A DNA stretch of 64,000 nt from assembly GCA_910587165.1 (NCBI GenBank), contig CAJUKP010000001.1:168205-232204 (forward strand), in the 5' to 3' direction. A model generated the notes under the pieces. The model saw nothing but the letters and a program-made list of their open reading frames with translations. It did no database searches and was not told where the DNA came from. Made by a program: the position numbers and the translations under genes. Shown here in pieces: positions 1-8,119 of the stretch (positions are counted from its first letter, which is position 1; each line of letters begins with the position of its first letter). This DNA is from an uncultured Duncaniella sp. (GTDB lineage: Bacteria; Bacteroidota; Bacteroidia; Bacteroidales; Muribaculaceae).

Positions 1-171
1 ATAGGAGAGAAGAGCCTTACCATAGAGCAACGTGTCGTAGCGCCGTCCGGCGAGGTGAAATGCCGTTGCACCACTGTTATGTCGGGCTTCGATGCCAAGA
101 CAATGACCTCGGCCCCCATCACGCCTGAGTGGCGCGAAGCCATCGAGGCCTTCGAAGGACACGGATTCTGA
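1..171 (+). CDS. C-terminal end of an unidentified protein (possible hotdog-fold thioesterase)
   Basis: The reading frame is open from the first base of the window and stops with TGA at 169-171, giving 56 residues that end in EAFEGHGF. The composition and the steady frame look coding, and the stop lies 13 bases before the rsmF start, so the two are probably co-transcribed. The segment (a strand-like VKCRCTTVMSGFD followed by APITPEWREAIEAFEG) is reminiscent of the tail of acyl-CoA/acyl-ACP hotdog thioesterases. No catalytic residue is inside the window, so this is only a guess. The start lies upstream of the window. Confidence 0.45.
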   Translation: MGEKSLTIEQRVVAPSGEVKCRCTTVMSGFDAKTMTSAPITPEWREAIEAFEGHGF

Positions 172-184
172 ACAACGAAAGGTC

Positions 185-1558
185 ATGTCACAACTTCCCG
201 AACGTTTTGTGAGCCTGATGGACCGTATCGGTCTGCCGGGCCTTCCCGACGCACTCGCCGAGGGTTCCCCCGAGGTGTCGGTGCGGTTCAACCGTGGCAA
301 GCTTCCCTGTCAGTTCGACGGGGCCGTGCCTGTCCCTTGGTGTGACAGGGGTATCTATCTCCCCTCGCGGCCATCGTTCACCCTTGACCCTGCATTTCAT
401 CAGGGACGCTATTATGTGCAGGAGGCAGCCTCGATGTTCCACGCGGCAGTGGTGGAACATCTCGTCACATTGCTTCCTCCGCGCCCGCTGAGGGTGCTCG
501 ATGCCTGTGCCGCCCCCGGTGGAAAGACTACGGCCGTGGCCGATGTGCTTCCGGAGGGATCATTGGTGGTTGCCAATGAATATGTCCCCTCACGGGCTGC
601 AGTGTTGCGCGAGAACATCATCAAGTGGGGTGACCCGGGGATGATTGTCACCCGCGGCGACACAGCGTCCCTCTCGCGTCTGCGCGACACCTTCGATATC
701 ATCGTGGCCGATGTGCCATGCTCGGGCGAGGGTATGATGCGCAAGGATCCCGAGGCGGTGGCCCAGTGGAGCGAGGGGCTTGTGGCCGAGTGTGCCGCCC
801 GCCAGCGTGAGATTACAGCCAATCTCTGGAAGGCTCTCTGCCCCGGAGGCTTTCTCATCTACAGCACCTGCACGTTCAACCGCAGCGAGAATGAGGAAAA
901 TGTGGCACACATCATCGACTCCTTCGGCGGAGAAAGCGTAGAGATACCCGTGGAGCCATCCTGGGCCATCTCTCCCGGTATTGACACTCCTCATCATTGC
1001 TACCGCTTCATTCCGGGCGTGACGCGCGGAGAGGGGCTGTTTGTGAGCGTGATCCGCAAGCCCGGATCGCCGTCGCTCTCCACCGTCCCGTCCCGCAAGG
1101 AGAAGAAACAGGGACGCCGGTCAAAGGGTGGCGACGCTGTCCCGCCGCAGGTGATGGAATGGCTCGGGTGTCCGGAACGCTTTGCCATCACCTCCGCCTC
1201 CGGCCGCATCACCGCTTTCCCGGCTGAACACGCCGGACTTCTGAAAGCCGTGGGCGAGGCTGTGGATGTGATACATGAAGGGGTGACGCTCGCCACCGTG
1301 AAAGGGCGCGACATTATCCTGGCCCATGCACTGGCGATGTCGACCGCTCTCAGGCGCGGGGCATTCCCCGAGGTGGAGGTTGACCGCGACACAGCCCTCC
1401 GCTATCTCCATGGCGAAGCCCCCGTGCTGCCATCCGGATCGCCGCGCGGTTATCTGCTGCTCACCTTCGGCTCATCCCCGCTCGGATGGGTCAAGAATCT
1501 CGGCTCACGTTGCAATTCACTCTATCCACAGCCCTGGCGCATAAGAATAAAGGGTTAA
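185..1558 (+). CDS. rsmF: RsmF/NOL1-NOP2-Sun family RNA (cytosine-5)-methyltransferase
   Basis: The product (457 aa) is a SAM-dependent RNA m5C methyltransferase, in this family usually acting on 16S rRNA. The SAM-binding motif DACAAPGGKTT is at residues 106-116. The motif IV cysteine sits in PCSGEG (C179) and the motif VI catalytic cysteine in STCTF (C229), so both cysteines of the m5C mechanism are present. The C-terminal 150 residues match the RsmF-type extension, a PUA-like region ending in GWVKNLGSRCNSLYP, which separates it from RsmB. Length is normal for RsmF. It lies 23 bases upstream of trmD, so the pair looks like a small RNA-modification operon. The precise target base cannot be told from sequence. 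Confidence 0.88.
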   Translation: MSQLPERFVSLMDRIGLPGLPDALAEGSPEVSVRFNRGKLPCQFDGAVPVPWCDRGIYLPSRPSFTLDPAFHQGRYYVQEAASMFHAAVVEHLVTLLPPRPLRVLDACAAPGGKTTAVADVLPEGSLVVANEYVPSRAAVLRENIIKWGDPGMIVTRGDTASLSRLRDTFDIIVADVPCSGEGMMRKDPEAVAQWSEGLVAECAARQREITANLWKALCPGGFLIYSTCTFNRSENEENVAHIIDSFGGESVEIPVEPSWAISPGIDTPHHCYRFIPGVTRGEGLFVSVIRKPGSPSLSTVPSRKEKKQGRRSKGGDAVPPQVMEWLGCPERFAITSASGRITAFPAEHAGLLKAVGEAVDVIHEGVTLATVKGRDIILAHALAMSTALRRGAFPEVEVDRDTALRYLHGEAPVLPSGSPRGYLLLTFGSSPLGWVKNLGSRCNSLYPQPWRIRIKG

Positions 1559-1581
1559 CCTTCCTAACAACAAAAGAAATT

Positions 1582-2262
1582 ATGAGAATAGACATACTCA
1601 CCGTACTCCCCGAGATGCTGGAGTCACCCCTCAACTGTTCGATACTCAAACGTGCCCAGGTGAAAGGGCTATGCGAGCTTGTGGTCCACAACCTGCGCGA
1701 CTATTCCGACAACAAATACCGCAAGGTCGACGACTATCCCTTCGGCGGCGAGGCCGGCATGGTGATGCAGATAGGCCCTGTGGACCGTGCCATATCCCAC
1801 CTCAAATCACAGCGGAGCTATGACGAGGTGATATTCACCTCTCCCGACGGCGAGACGTTTGACCAGCCCATGGCCAATACTCTCTCGCTCTGTGAGAACC
1901 TCATCATACTATGTGGTCACTACAAGGGGGTAGACTGGCGCATCCGCGAGCATCTCATCACCAAGGAGATCTCTATCGGCGACTATGTGCTCACCGGAGG
2001 GGAGATTCCCGCCGTGGTGATTGCCGATGCCATAGTCCGGCTCGTGCCGGGAGTCATCGGCGATGAACAGAGCGCTCTCAGCGACTCGTTCCAGGACAAT
2101 CTTCTCGCTCCCCCGGTCTACACCCGGCCTGCCGACTACAACGGCTGGCGTGTCCCTGACATCCTCCTCTCCGGTCACGCCGCCAAGATTGACGAATGGC
2201 GGCATGAGCAGGCCCTTGCTCGCACCCGCGCCCTCCGCCCCGATCTCCTTGGCGATAAGTAA
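1582..2262 (+). CDS. trmD: tRNA (guanine-N1-)-methyltransferase TrmD
   Basis: TrmD methylates G37 next to the anticodon of tRNAs reading CNN codons, which prevents +1 frameshifting. The frame is open further upstream, but ATG 1582 gives the canonical N-terminus MRIDILTVLPEM, so I take 226 aa. Family signatures are GGEAGMVM near residue 54 and the SPOUT trefoil-knot segment ILCGHYKGVDWRI followed by ISIGDYVLTGGE, which bind SAM in the bent form. The usual rpsP-rimM-trmD-rplS neighbours are absent, as is common in Bacteroidetes. Transcription probably comes from rsmF, 23 bases upstream. A large palindrome starts 9 bases after the stop. Confidence 0.95.
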   Translation: MRIDILTVLPEMLESPLNCSILKRAQVKGLCELVVHNLRDYSDNKYRKVDDYPFGGEAGMVMQIGPVDRAISHLKSQRSYDEVIFTSPDGETFDQPMANTLSLCENLIILCGHYKGVDWRIREHLITKEISIGDYVLTGGEIPAVVIADAIVRLVPGVIGDEQSALSDSFQDNLLAPPVYTRPADYNGWRVPDILLSGHAAKIDEWRHEQALARTRALRPDLLGDK

Positions 2263-2270
2263 GAGATACT

Positions 2271-2410
2271 ATGCCCCAACGGGGCTGTGCAAAGGTAGGC
2301 CCGGGTGCAAACCCGGGTATTCTCCGCAGATACATTATAATAGCGTCGCGTAGCGCTTTTTGATACCCGGGTTCCACCCGGGCCTACCTTTGCATTGCCC
2401 CGATGGGGCA
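2271..2410. repeat. Large imperfect palindrome after trmD
   Basis: Left arm 2271-2320 and right arm 2363-2410 are inverted copies: ATGCCCC..GGGGCTG, GCAAAGGTAGGCCCGGGT and ACCCGGGTA recur inverted as TACCCGGGT, ACCCGGGCCTACCTTTGC and CCCCGATGGGGCA. The CCCGGGT / ACCCGGG segments are themselves self-complementary, so each arm can also fold alone. The centre (2321-2362) is AT-rich with a short GCGTCGCGTAGCGC palindrome. It starts 9 bases after the trmD stop and could terminate or stabilise that transcript. REP-like elements have this architecture; I see no transposase. Confidence 0.75.
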
Positions 2411-2437
2411 GATGATGTGTCTTTATAAAATCAATAT

Positions 2438-4210
2438 ATGAAAACTCTTCTTATTCTTGTTTCTTGTCTTCTGATTTGTTCTCTTGCCTCATGTGAATAC
2501 GACACCGACCGGAGACAACTTGCCTACATTGATACGATTATGGAGACAAGCCCCGACAGTGCCTTGTCTCTTCTCAGTAATATCTCCCCCGGTGAATTGT
2601 CATCTGACAACCTCGCTTACTATTCGCTGTTGTTCACCCAGGCGCAATTCAAAAACTATATCCAGGTATCATCGGATTCGCTGATACAGTTCGCTTATGG
2701 GAAATATTGCAATTCATCTTCAGAAGACCTTAGGAAAAGAGCTTGTTTCTACAATAGTCGGGTGGCGCTGAACGATGGCCGGTTTCCCGCGGCTATGGGA
2801 GATGCTGTCGTGGCATACGAATTGGCCAAGGAAGCAGACGATCCATATTGGATGGCCAAGACCGCTGAGCTTATAAGTGATATATTCAACGATACTTACA
2901 ATTATGAGCAGGCGGAAATATATGAGAAACAGGCTATTGACTACTATTTAAAAGCCGGTAAGATTGCCAATCACCGCTATGCGCTATGTGATCTCGCGTC
3001 AACATACCGAAATGATAGCAGGAATGAAGAAGCAACTGCAATTTTAGATAGTCTTTATGAAGTGGTATCCCATGAACAGCCTCTCGATTCGGCTTTGATC
3101 GACTATATGATGGAAGTTTCTGTTCATATCATGTATGATAATGATATGACTGATGAAATAGAGGAGACTCAGAAAAAGTTTAATCCGGATACTACCATGA
3201 TAGGGCATACAATCATAAATAGTTATCTGACAGGTAGTCGGCAAGGTTCGGAGAAAGCGGATGCAATGTTGAAGGATTATCTTGGCACGGCCGAACATAT
3301 CAGAGACAGTGTATTGATTCTCTATGCCATCTATCGTAACGACTTGTCAGCGGGAAATTATAAACGTGCCGCATTGTTGGGCGACAGTCTTATCATGCTT
3401 CAAAGTATGATTGCTTCGGATATGCTTAAAGAATCCGTTACCGGTGTGCAGCGGGACTTCTATACTTCCGAGGCTGTCAGACAAGAACATAAGTCTAAGT
3501 TCCTGTTTCTTCTGCTTATAGGTGTGATAGTTGTATCTTCTGTCATAGTCTCGTTAGGGGTGTGGATTCATCGCTTGCGTATTGCGGCTAAAGATAATGA
3601 GATTGAATCATGGATCTCGGAGACAAAACTCAACAAAGAACAAAATGATTTGATTGCAAGGGAAAACAAGTCACTTTCCGAAAAATTGGGTGAGCGGTCA
3701 GCCATTGTCACCAATCTGTCGGCTGAACTTGGAGAGAAAAGTGCAGCTATTGAATCATTACAACATGAATTGGATGAGAAATCCTGTAGGGAAAAGGATT
3801 ACACTTCATTGGTCGAAGAACTGTTCACGGAGCAATGGGGCACTCTCAATAAGCTCTTCGATCAATATTTTGAGATGGGCGATTCCGATTTGACACGTAT
3901 GGCCATATTCAACGATATCAAGAAGGAGATCAAACGTCTTAAAGCTCCAAAGAATCTTCGTCAGATAGAATCCTCGGTCAACACCCACCTTGGAGGAATA
4001 ATGTCGCTGCTTCGTGAGGAATGTGCCTTCCTGAAGGAAGAGGAATATGTATTCCTTTCCCTGATATATGCCGGTTTCTCGGTAAGGGCTATATGTCTGA
4101 TCACAGACATTAAATATAAGATGTTCTATCTGCGGAAGTCCAGGATTCTTAAACGAATTGCCGAATCAGACGCCCCACATAAGGATTTATTCAAGAATAA
4201 GATGAGATAA
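2438..4210 (+). CDS. Membrane-anchored TPR-type regulator with C-terminal HTH
   Basis: This is a 590-residue protein of a type common in Bacteroidales. It has an N-terminal lipoprotein-like signal (LASC, Cys19) and helical TPR-like repeats over about residues 25-340. One strong transmembrane segment covers about 354-376 (LFLLLIGVIVVSSVIVSLGV), followed by a coiled coil at about 385-450. The C-terminal helical domain (about 530-590: FLSLIYAGFSVRAICLITD.. FYLRKSRILKRI) resembles the LuxR-like HTH of these regulators. Topology would place the TPRs outside and the HTH in the cytoplasm, so it may sense an envelope signal and control the exported-protein genes that follow. That role is inference. 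Base composition is AT-richer than the flanking housekeeping genes. No SD motif is evident. Confidence 0.75.
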   Translation: MKTLLILVSCLLICSLASCEYDTDRRQLAYIDTIMETSPDSALSLLSNISPGELSSDNLAYYSLLFTQAQFKNYIQVSSDSLIQFAYGKYCNSSSEDLRKRACFYNSRVALNDGRFPAAMGDAVVAYELAKEADDPYWMAKTAELISDIFNDTYNYEQAEIYEKQAIDYYLKAGKIANHRYALCDLASTYRNDSRNEEATAILDSLYEVVSHEQPLDSALIDYMMEVSVHIMYDNDMTDEIEETQKKFNPDTTMIGHTIINSYLTGSRQGSEKADAMLKDYLGTAEHIRDSVLILYAIYRNDLSAGNYKRAALLGDSLIMLQSMIASDMLKESVTGVQRDFYTSEAVRQEHKSKFLFLLLIGVIVVSSVIVSLGVWIHRLRIAAKDNEIESWISETKLNKEQNDLIARENKSLSEKLGERSAIVTNLSAELGEKSAAIESLQHELDEKSCREKDYTSLVEELFTEQWGTLNKLFDQYFEMGDSDLTRMAIFNDIKKEIKRLKAPKNLRQIESSVNTHLGGIMSLLREECAFLKEEEYVFLSLIYAGFSVRAICLITDIKYKMFYLRKSRILKRIAESDAPHKDLFKNKMR

Positions 4211-4277
4211 AATGCAATAAATCAGCGATATAACTTGTGGTGTATTTGGGTAGAGATGTAAACCATTGGTACACAAC

Positions 4278-4323
4278 ACATTACAGCGTGAGGCAAATCG
4301 GATTTTGCCTCACGCTGTAATGT
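4278..4323. terminator. Perfect 20-bp hairpin after the regulator gene
   Basis: A 20-base stem (4278-4297 with 4304-4323, core ACAGCGTGAGGCAAA) is perfectly complementary around the 6-base loop TCGGAT. It lies 67 bases after the 4210 stop and 55 bases before the next promoter. There is no U-tract on either side, so it may act as a transcript-end stabiliser or a non-canonical terminator. Confidence 0.65.
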
Positions 4324-4377
4324 TCTGTAAGTTAATGCGTTATGGTTGATGTTGAGGCAAAAATGAGAGATGAAAAA

Positions 4378-4410
4378 TTGTACTTATCCCGGAATAAGGT
4401 CGTAATTTTG
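4378..4410 (+). promoter_or_regulatory. Bacteroidetes-type promoter for the 4440 gene
   Basis: TTG at 4378-4380, a 22-base spacer, then TAATTTTG at 4403-4410 fit the -33/-7 (TTTG / TAnnTTTG) promoter pattern of the Bacteroidetes primary sigma factor. The -7 box ends 29 bases before the ATG at 4440. Confidence 0.7.
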
Positions 4411-4439
4411 CATCCACAAACCAACATAAAACACAGTAT

Positions 4440-4859
4440 ATGAAACCGCTGATTAAACAACTTGTCATCATTCTTCTCCTTTTCACTTGTTCCACAGTTC
4501 TTGCTGAGGAACAGAGAGCAAATGATCCAAAAAAGGAAACAAAGACTCAGAGTCCAAAAGTTTTCAATGTGATAATCCTAGAGAAATCCTCAGGAAACAA
4601 GAACAAACGTCCGGCTGCTCCCTCCCGTCAGATGGTCCAATGCTACTACGACGGTGAGTCTATTGTCATAGACTTTAACTTCCCGGAGGGAGAATGTCTT
4701 GTCACGGTCACCGACCTTTATACCGGATATCCTCAATCTCATACGATTGATTCATCCGAGAATGATATAGAGATCTATGTAGGAGATATAAATGAAAGCT
4801 CCATAGAGATATCTACAGAATATGGTCATAATTACAGCGGAATACTTTCCGCTGAATAG
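4440..4859 (+). CDS. Small exported protein, DUF3244-like
   Basis: The product is 139 aa with a clear signal peptide (about residues 1-22, cleavage after VLA), then a Lys/Thr-rich linker and a beta-rich domain of about 75 residues (MVQCYYDGESIVIDFNF.. CLVTVTDLYTGYPQSHTID). The pattern of short strands after a signal peptide resembles the DUF3244 family of small Bacteroidales exported proteins. I see no catalytic motif. It is the first gene of an AT-richer run of exported proteins behind its own promoter and lies 50 bases upstream of a lipoprotein gene. Function is unknown. Confidence 0.6.
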   Translation: MKPLIKQLVIILLLFTCSTVLAEEQRANDPKKETKTQSPKVFNVIILEKSSGNKNKRPAAPSRQMVQCYYDGESIVIDFNFPEGECLVTVTDLYTGYPQSHTIDSSENDIEIYVGDINESSIEISTEYGHNYSGILSAE

Positions 4860-4909
4860 CACAACTGATAGTACTAACCCAAATAATTCATCAAAAAACA
4901 TTCATCAAC

Positions 4910-6472
4910 ATGAAACAGTTTTTCATTTGGCTTGTTGGATTTATCCTTTTGACAGCATGTCAGGAGGATGTTATCCAAGAAAGCAAAAGTGTATCAAATG
5001 ACTCATTTGGTATCGAATTACAAGAAGGTATGCAACGAGTGGTTCTTAATTCTCGAGAGGAGATCCAATCTCTAATTGATCAACTTGGAGATCCTACTCA
5101 ACCGGGATCAAGATCCGTTGTATCTGCAGACGTTTTAATGTCGCAAAACGAGGAAATCTTTGTTTCTTTGGTTGAAGCCAACCGAAGAAAAGTAATGGAA
5201 TCACTCACACCGGAACAACTTTCTGAGATAGAGAATGATCCGGAAGGACTTGAGTTTGATCCGACAGATTCAATCATTGCAGATATAAATTTTGCACAAC
5301 TTCTGAATGCAAAAAGGCAGATTCAGATTGGAGATACTGTATTTCAATATAATGATAAAGGTGTCGGATACATCAACTATAGAAAAGCAAGCGAACTTGA
5401 AAATCTTGATGCGATGACACAGGATCTCCAACCGGGTATAGAACAAGATATGGCTGTAAAACTTGAAAATGGTGTCATTTTCAAACCTTTCAATTATCGA
5501 GTTGTCAAAAGTGAGGATGCTTTCATATTGGCTGATTCCTATGGCGGATATATTCCAGAACCAGAGAACCTTACGTTAGAAATGACAGATAACGGAATGG
5601 AGCTAAATAACGGGGTAGTTATTCCCAATAATAATATACGTATTGTAGAATATACGGGAGACGGAGATTGGAAAGGTGATGGAAATTGGTTTCATAAATT
5701 TAGAACTGGACTAGTCGGAGAAAATGTTGTTGCCATTAAGCATTTTTCGGATAGAAAAAAACTCACCATGAGTTTCTATGATCAAAATTATCTGATATAT
5801 TCGTACATTGGTACTAAATTGAAGATGCAAAAAAGAGTGATGGGAATATGGTGGAATATTAAAGCTCAGGCTATGGTACAAGGTTGGGATTTAGTATCTA
5901 TAAAGTACACACATCCGGGTCATAGTATAAAGACATTCGGTAAACAATACAAAGGTGAAACTTCACTTCCGTCCTCAACGTTTGCTCCTTCTAAAGTCGA
6001 CAATAAGAATATTTTATTGTTCACCATTCCGTTTGATGATTTCAATTTGCCATTCAAGAATAAGGATGTAAAGTTGTCTGATCTCTCTAAGCAAATAAAA
6101 AAATTGGTCAACAATCGAATCAAAGCAGCATCGAAAGAGGAGAAGAAAAAAATAAATGAAGAATTGGAAAGAGCTGGTCTGATGTCATTCAGAAACAATC
6201 ATTTATATGTGCTTTATGGGCCAAAATGCAAAAGTGCCCGTAACAAAAGGTCTGTTGAAACCAAATTTTATTCTAAATGGTTTCCTGGAGAATGGACGTT
6301 TGGATATACATTTGGTAAATCAAACGATCTTGGAGATTATCTAGAAATGCTGGTTGAGAATATATCACTAAATGATGGTGTTGAATTGCACGCAGGAGTA
6401 GTCTATGGAGCCATCAAATATGATGGAAAGTGGCTTGGAGCGATAATTCGGAAGAATCCAAAATCTGAATAA
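4910..6472 (+). CDS. Large lipoprotein of unknown function
   Basis: The product (520 aa) starts with a lipoprotein signal (LLTAC, Cys17), so it should be lipid-anchored in the envelope. Residues about 18-150 form an acidic region with a conserved-looking LLNAKRQIQIGDTVFQYNDKG segment of the kind found in many uncharacterised Bacteroidales lipoproteins. The remainder mixes beta-strand and basic stretches (a Lys-rich patch near 395-425) with no recognisable domain. It is clearly AT-richer than neighbouring housekeeping genes, which suggests recent acquisition. It probably shares the promoter at 4378-4410. I cannot assign a function. Confidence 0.7.
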   Translation: MKQFFIWLVGFILLTACQEDVIQESKSVSNDSFGIELQEGMQRVVLNSREEIQSLIDQLGDPTQPGSRSVVSADVLMSQNEEIFVSLVEANRRKVMESLTPEQLSEIENDPEGLEFDPTDSIIADINFAQLLNAKRQIQIGDTVFQYNDKGVGYINYRKASELENLDAMTQDLQPGIEQDMAVKLENGVIFKPFNYRVVKSEDAFILADSYGGYIPEPENLTLEMTDNGMELNNGVVIPNNNIRIVEYTGDGDWKGDGNWFHKFRTGLVGENVVAIKHFSDRKKLTMSFYDQNYLIYSYIGTKLKMQKRVMGIWWNIKAQAMVQGWDLVSIKYTHPGHSIKTFGKQYKGETSLPSSTFAPSKVDNKNILLFTIPFDDFNLPFKNKDVKLSDLSKQIKKLVNNRIKAASKEEKKKINEELERAGLMSFRNNHLYVLYGPKCKSARNKRSVETKFYSKWFPGEWTFGYTFGKSNDLGDYLEMLVENISLNDGVELHAGVVYGAIKYDGKWLGAIIRKNPKSE

Positions 6473-6480
6473 ATTATATT

Positions 6481-6520
6481 ATCTCCGATATGGAAGCAGA
6501 AGTTTTTTCATATCGGAGAT
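6481..6520. terminator. 12-bp hairpin after the lipoprotein gene
   Basis: ATCTCCGATATG (6481-6492) pairs perfectly with CATATCGGAGAT (6509-6520) around a 16-base loop that contains TTTTTT. It begins 8 bases after the 6472 stop. No U-tract follows the stem, so its activity as a terminator is uncertain. Confidence 0.55.
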
Positions 6521-6540
6521 GATATATTGTAAATAATAGT

Positions 6541-6548
6541 TACCTTTG
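6541..6548 (+). promoter_or_regulatory. Possible -7 element TACCTTTG
   Basis: TACCTTTG matches TAnnTTTG and lies about 20-40 bases before the candidate starts at 6569/6587. I see no TTG at the right distance upstream, so the promoter is only half supported. Confidence 0.45.
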
Positions 6549-6586
6549 TTATATAATTTCCAATCATAATGGATAGAATTCATTCA

Positions 6587-7135
6587 ATGAGAAAGTATAT
6601 TATCCTGATACTTCTGTTTTTTACAGCTTTAGTGTCGCCCTGCGAGGTGAGACAGGTGCAGAAGTTCGAGGGTGGAGCCAAGATCGGAGCAAGTGTCCCG
6701 TTGGGAGGCTTTCATGGAGCCGAAGGAGCTTGGACGGCATCTCATCTCGGTCTTGATCTCAGGTATAATCTGAAGGCTGTTCCTGTCGATGTGGGGGCGT
6801 TTCTTCTTGTCGACATGGCTTATTACAAATACAGGCAGATTGATGAGAATCAGATCAACCGGACTCTTATGTTCGGCATAGAAGGCAATTACAATTTCCG
6901 TCGTGGATCGAAATTCAGTCCTTATGCCGGCCTTGGCATTGGTCTTGGTCACCACGACACTGTCCACCGTCAGGATTTCAGTGTGGGTGGTACCACCCCG
7001 GTGTTTCTCCCCCACATAGGGGTTGAAATGCTCTATCATCTTCGTCTTGAGGCCGGTTTCATGATTGCCCGCAAGGGATGCAATGTGTTTGAGCTGAGTC
7101 TTGGGGTTGTGATAGGAGGTAGACCAAAGAAATAA
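6587..7135 (+). CDS. Outer-membrane beta-barrel protein, small porin-like
   Basis: The product is about 182 aa from ATG 6587, where a signal peptide begins (MRKYIILILLFFTALVSPC); an in-frame ATG at 6569 would add six residues. The mature part alternates hydrophobic and polar residues with typical barrel turns (GAKIGASVPLGGF, LGLDLRYNL, GIEGNYNFRRGSKFSPYAGLGIGLG). This fits an 8-stranded outer-membrane barrel of the porin/OmpW-like class. No ligand can be inferred. It sits 18 bases upstream of a small lipoprotein gene, so the two may form a surface pair. Confidence 0.65.
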   Translation: MRKYIILILLFFTALVSPCEVRQVQKFEGGAKIGASVPLGGFHGAEGAWTASHLGLDLRYNLKAVPVDVGAFLLVDMAYYKYRQIDENQINRTLMFGIEGNYNFRRGSKFSPYAGLGIGLGHHDTVHRQDFSVGGTTPVFLPHIGVEMLYHLRLEAGFMIARKGCNVFELSLGVVIGGRPKK

Positions 7136-7153
7136 ATTAACTAAATCTGCAAT

Positions 7154-7621
7154 ATGAAAAAAATCACACATCTTCTATTCCTCGTCCTGCTGCTTGCGGC
7201 GGGGAATATGGCGGTCTCATGCTCATCAGATGATGACAAGAAGGCATATAATACCTCATGGACTGTCGAGTATGACAATCTTGTGGATGTACCTGTCGGA
7301 AGCACAGTGACCCTGTCGATGAATGTCAGGGAAGAGTTACCCGACGGGAGAGTGAACGAAGTCATCTATCCTGTTGTAAAGACAGAGATCCCCTCGCTCA
7401 ACGGAGGCTTCCTCTCCAACAGACTCAACAAAAAGGATATTGTCTATAAGGCTTTTATCTCAGCACCCGAGATCGCTGTGTGGGACGGCAGGACTGACAC
7501 TCTCGAGATCCGTTATGACAGCGACTTCAATGTGAAAGCGGTGTATTACAATGGCGTGGAGATGACCAACATGGCATCCGGCAGTAATCCGAGAAAAGTG
7601 GAGATAAGGGTGACTGAATGA
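7154..7621 (+). CDS. Small lipoprotein of unknown function
   Basis: The product is 155 aa with an N-terminal signal ending AVSC (Cys23), followed by the Ser/Asp-rich CSSDDDKK stretch that often marks Bacteroidales surface-exposed lipoproteins. The rest is predicted mostly beta (WTVEYDNLVDVPVGSTVTLSM.. LEIRYDSDFNVKAVYYNG). No family was recognised. It follows the barrel gene by 18 bases. Its 3' end faces the palindrome cluster at 7655-8119. Confidence 0.65.
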   Translation: MKKITHLLFLVLLLAAGNMAVSCSSDDDKKAYNTSWTVEYDNLVDVPVGSTVTLSMNVREELPDGRVNEVIYPVVKTEIPSLNGGFLSNRLNKKDIVYKAFISAPEIAVWDGRTDTLEIRYDSDFNVKAVYYNGVEMTNMASGSNPRKVEIRVTE

Positions 7622-7654
7622 CGTAAGGCACTTATACTGATAAGATAACATAGT

Positions 7655-7695
7655 CCGGTGTCCGTAGCGGGGGGCTGATGGTGTCAGGACACCGG
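7655..7695. terminator. Hairpin after the small lipoprotein gene
   Basis: CCGGTGTCC (7655-7663) pairs with GGACACCGG (7687-7695) across a 23-base G-rich loop, 33 bases after the 7621 stop. It is probably a transcript end, but no U-tract follows. Confidence 0.5.
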
Positions 7696-7696
7696 T

Positions 7697-7921
7697 TATG
7701 TAGTAGCCGGGCACACCGGAGTCTTGCGGAGGTGTGCCCGGGCAGAGATGATACAGATTTGTGGCGTCTGTAAGACGCCGATTATCAACATGATCGAGCA
7801 ATTGATTAATGATAACCGGCGTCCTCCCGGACGCCTCCATCCTATCCATATTCACATCCGTGCACACCTCTGCTCCGCTCCGGTGTACACGGCTACTACA
7901 TAATCAGCGTCCTCCGGACGC
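7697..7921. repeat. Cluster of nested REP-like palindromes
   Basis: Two palindromic units repeat here. Unit A is a 46-base sequence at 7697-7742 (TATGTAGTAGCCGGGCACAC start) and recurs inverted at 7860-7902, so the two copies can pair with each other, and each can also fold alone (GGCACACC with GGTGTGCC). Unit B is a short hairpin GGCGTC..GACGCC with an ATAAYC-type flank. It occurs inverted at 7763-7784, direct at 7811-7835 and direct at 7900-7921. The remaining bases to 8035 show no gene or promoter that I can support. Confidence 0.7.
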
Positions 7922-8038
7922 ATGGTCAAGCGGCAATTACAACAATTGGTGGCAGATATAAATTACTTCGGACTGAAGGATACAGAAGTCCCTGTAGCGC
8001 GTTCCGCATTAGTTTAGAGCAATAAAACAAATTTGTTA

Positions 8039-8119
8039 TACAAAAGACCAAAAGGTCAGAAGGAACAAAAAAATCTGTTCACTTCTGACCCTTTGGTCTT
8101 TTGTATCCTTGTCCTGGCC
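8039..8119 (-). repeat. 3'-end palindrome family, copy 1 (after manA)
   Basis: TACAAAAGACCAAAAGGTC (from 8039) pairs with 8076-8105, with one mismatch and one indel, around an A-rich loop. The outer sequence GGACAAGGATACA, read on the minus strand from 8117, is shared with copies 2-4. The element abuts the manA stop codon (8120-8122). This copy is the shortest and lacks the central TCAGAT..ATCTGA core of the others. It lies between convergent genes and could end both transcripts. Confidence 0.75.
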
